DNA of 64,000 nt, taken from the NCBI GenBank assembly GCA_019916065.1, contig CM034233.1, forward strand, positions 1,488,001-1,552,000. Reading direction: 5' to 3'. A program made the position numbers and the translations under genes. Below the pieces are notes generated by a model. It saw only the letters and a program-made list of their open reading frames with translations, had not been told where the DNA came from and made no database searches. The stretch comes from Vitellaria paradoxa. Taxonomy: Eukaryota; Streptophyta; Magnoliopsida; Ericales; Sapotaceae. How positions within the stretch are numbered: the first letter of the stretch is position 1; every line of letters starts with the position of its first letter. This document shows, piece by piece, positions 61,378-64,000 of this stretch.

Positions 61378-61855
61378 GTTAGTATCCTTGTATTCTCAAT
61401 CACCCGTCTTCTGTTTTGTAACCTCCTTAACTAATTGTGGGGGGCAAAGGGCCAGACCTCAATGGTGCCGAACGGTAGACACAATAGCTTATCAAGGGCA
61501 ATGGACCACTTAACACTGATGAACGGAAGTGCTAAACAGTAGGGGTTATGTAGAGAACTCTTATATATCATAGGTATTTAGATAGTTAGGAATACTGTTT
61601 TGTACCACCCCGAAACTGGCAGTTACATACTTGTTTCGGATGAACCATATAATGGTTTCGTATAAAAAATTGTACCCACCTATACCGATGCATACTGACT
61701 GATACTGGAATTTATCAGGTTGTACAGGAATTTCTTGGATGCCACCAAAAATTTTCAGTTTCATGGTATATTTTTCTGATTTTTGTTTTTTTTTTTTTAA
61801 ATTTTTTGGAGTTATTTTGTTTCTTTTCTTTTCTTTTTTTTTTTTACTAAACTTT

Positions 61856-62213
61856 GGCCCCGTTTGGAATAAAAAAAATAAGATAAATTGAGATAAAATG
61901 TGGTTTGGGATTAATTTTGGTGCTTTTTTTTTCTAAATAGTAGTAAACCGTGGGAACGGTTTTCCAATCCGTTCCCATGGTTCAAAAAAGTTCACATAAA
62001 ATAGCGACAATAGTACTCATTTGAAAGCTTTCGACACGAAGAATATAGTTGTAAAAAATTTACGTATTCGGTTAATCTGCTTCTAGATTTTTTGTTTTTT
62101 TAGTGAAATATTGAAACTTTTTGAAATTAGTAATGGCGGGAAAATTAGAGGTATAGGGGTTGTTGGAGATTTATAGTAATTTATAGTGTTTGTTAGGGAT
62201 GCCAAATGGGGCC
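61856..62213 (+). mobile_element. Tourist-like MITE, family member 2
   Basis: Starts GGCCCCGTTTGGAAT and ends GATGCCAAATGGGGCC, good inverted ends, flanked by TTT on both sides. It is the reverse complement of 45,227-45,574 for most of its length, including the CCGTTCCCATGG block and the GTATTCGGTTAATCTGC block. About 358 bp, no open frame. Confidence 0.75.
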
Positions 62214-62249
62214 TTTATAATTAAGACCAAGAGTGGAAAATGGAATTTT

Positions 62250-62580
62250 TAGGGTCCATTCGGTATACTTGTTTTAGGGGCCGTTTCTCATTTTGCGTTT
62301 TTAAAAATAATAAAAACAGCCCAAAACACATTTGGTCATTTATGTTTTCAAACCTGTTTTAAAAAACAAAAAAATGGGTCATGTAAAATGCAAAATGGCC
62401 AAAAGTCATTTTGGATCTTTTTGACCCAAAAAATGGAGAATTCCAAACGCTGGAAGCATAAAATGTCAAACAAAATGTGTTTTCAAGAATTATTAAAACT
62501 AAATCTCAAAACAGAAAATAGAAAATAGAAAACGGAAACAAAAAACAGGAAATAGAAAAATAAACCAAAGGATACCCTAG
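62250..62580. mobile_element. MITE-like foldback element, about 330 bp
   Basis: Starts AGGGTCCATTCGGTATAC and ends ACCAAAGGATACCCTAG, imperfect inverted ends. Inside are AAAATGGGTCA and its partner TGACCCAAAAAATGG, so the whole block can fold back. No coding capacity. Confidence 0.6.
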
Positions 62581-63662
62581 TTTCTTCCCATTCATTTTCC
62601 AATACCATATAAATAACGTTTTTTTATTTTGTTTTTTCACTTCTCTAAAATATGAAACATGGTAAATTAGTTTTCTTAGCCAATATTAACATTTTATTTA
62701 TAACTTGTATGTTTATTTGAGTGATATATTAAATTTTTTCCGTAGATATGTACATTTTTAGATAGATATATAGTTTTATATTAAATCTGAAACAGTACGC
62801 GGAGATGTATCGGTAGCGGTACATGCCATACCAATAACAAAATTAGTACTCTGTCCAGTAGCGGCAGTTACAACTACAATTTAGATTCCATAAAAAAAAT
62901 CTACAGAGTATACAAGAAAGAAAATTCCTATTTAAACCCAAAAGAAAAGGATGGCAACACTGACGCCATTCCCTTTAAGGCATTAATGGAGCACCCTACT
63001 CCAACACAAGATGCCTTACTCCATGCATGCATGACATCACATATATAATGCAGATGTATCCCGTGCCTTACTATCTTTTCCCCTTGGGAAGACTGCCTAT
63101 TATTCATTATAGAAAAAAATATAAGATAAAAATACGATGACAGAATGTGCTAGCATGGAAAATACATTTTTAGATTTGTTGTTGACATAGTGAATTCTAA
63201 AAAAAGTAGTATATGGACAATGCAAGCTTAATGTATTTGTGCATTGTTATATGCAACGTATAATAAAATTTATGGTTGGATTAGTTATTTAAATACCCAT
63301 ATTTAGCAACTGGGGAAAAAAAAAGAATTTGAATCTCCAAAAATAATGTGTTAGTTCAAACAATACTTGCTTTTTCATTTTAAATACATATATATTTTTT
63401 AATTTTTCTATTCTTGTATCTATGTTTGAATTATCTATTGTGTACTTTGTATTGGTTATATGTGATTATATTGTTCTTGAAATATTTTAAGATATGCGGG
63501 GTGTGACTTCTAACAATGTTGGATCTAAGTTTCAAAATGATTTTAGATAGGTTTTAATATTGTTACGACATGCTATAGTGGTGGGAATGAAATTTACCTA
63601 CATAATGCCCGTTATAGTCATTGTAATGGCCATAACAATACCATGATACTCATATTATGACA

Positions 63663-63795
63663 TCTATTATGGTGACAACGGTCACGTAAATTTGTGAAAT
63701 GCATCAAAGATTTAGAAAGTACATTTGGTATGGTGACCGTGATCATGTGAATTTATGAAATGCATCAAAGACATAGGAAGGTAAATTCATTAGAT
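63663..63795. repeat. Tandem repeat, two units of about 66 bp
   Basis: Two imperfect units with TATGGTGACAACGGTCACGT / TATGGTGACCGTGATCATGT starts and a shared GAAATGCATCAAAGA stretch. GGTGAC/GTCACG words give each unit an internal inverted repeat. Confidence 0.75.
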
Positions 63796-64000
63796 AAATT
63801 CATATTGTTTCAATTTCGTTTGCTTAGATGATGTAGGCCAGCTTTTTCAAACTTCATCTACCATATTGAAGTCCTTTATTTTATGTCATTGTGAACATAT
63901 AAACCAAAGGATCTTCCTGAAATCAAACGAAGTATATACTAACACCAATTTTTTTTTTGGATGTTAGTGGTATCCCCATCTTCTATGGGACTAATCCCTA

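Larger units (their letters stand above)
61378..64000. other. Long intron of the NIPA gene (to the window end), transposon-rich
   Basis: No further NIPA exon was found. The stretch holds the two MITEs listed separately. GTACC/CGGTA-rich phrases near 61,595-61,740 and 62,785-62,880 flank the MITEs and may be halves of one older element split by them. A two-copy repeat lies near the right end. Confidence 0.5.

Overview
This window is nuclear DNA of a flowering plant, most likely a eudicot. It is AT-rich, its genes are interrupted by many introns with GT/AG borders, and it holds plant-type retrotransposons, miniature inverted-repeat elements (MITEs) and long microsatellites. I see no prokaryotic, organellar or CRISPR features and no tRNA or rRNA gene. 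The species cannot be named from sequence alone.

Layout. 1-2,940 is most of a very AT-rich foldback (palindromic) element whose left tip lies outside the window. 5,569-13,136 is a Ty1/copia retrotransposon with a stub 5' LTR, a long leader carrying a tRNA-derived SINE and tandem repeats, a broken gag-pol and a complete 3' LTR. 13,504-25,129 is a head-to-tail duplication of a sucrose transporter (SUC/SUT) gene with its promoter. Both copies are on the minus strand and keep four exons with intact splice sites; the left copy has changed at many positions that the right copy keeps in family form. 28,247-39,242 (minus) is a PSI1 (PSK SIMULATOR 1) type gene of 12 coding exons, with a GA-rich 5' leader and a LINE remnant in one intron. 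40,100-46,800 is a gene-free MITE graveyard. 46,866-51,916 (plus) is a complete seven-exon AP-1 sigma adaptin gene with RTE-type LINE debris in two introns. 53,476-54,777 (plus) is an intronless PORR-domain gene for a presumed organellar RNA-splicing factor, followed by a decayed duplicate of its 3' end. 59,117-61,377 (plus) holds the first five exons of a NIPA-type magnesium transporter gene that runs off the right edge.

What stands out. The PSI1 and NIPA genes have perfect splice sites and strongly conserved residues, yet carry about eight and about five single-base, mostly homopolymer, indels. The sucrose transporters and AP-1 sigma are clean. This points either to local consensus errors or to very recent gene decay. 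The duplicated sucrose transporter is the best candidate for a functional novelty: one copy is conserved and the other is diverging but open. The genes belong to unrelated processes (sugar transport, peptide-hormone growth signalling, vesicle traffic, organelle intron splicing, Mg2+ transport), and I see no operon-like or pathway grouping. I did not find a convincing undescribed system.
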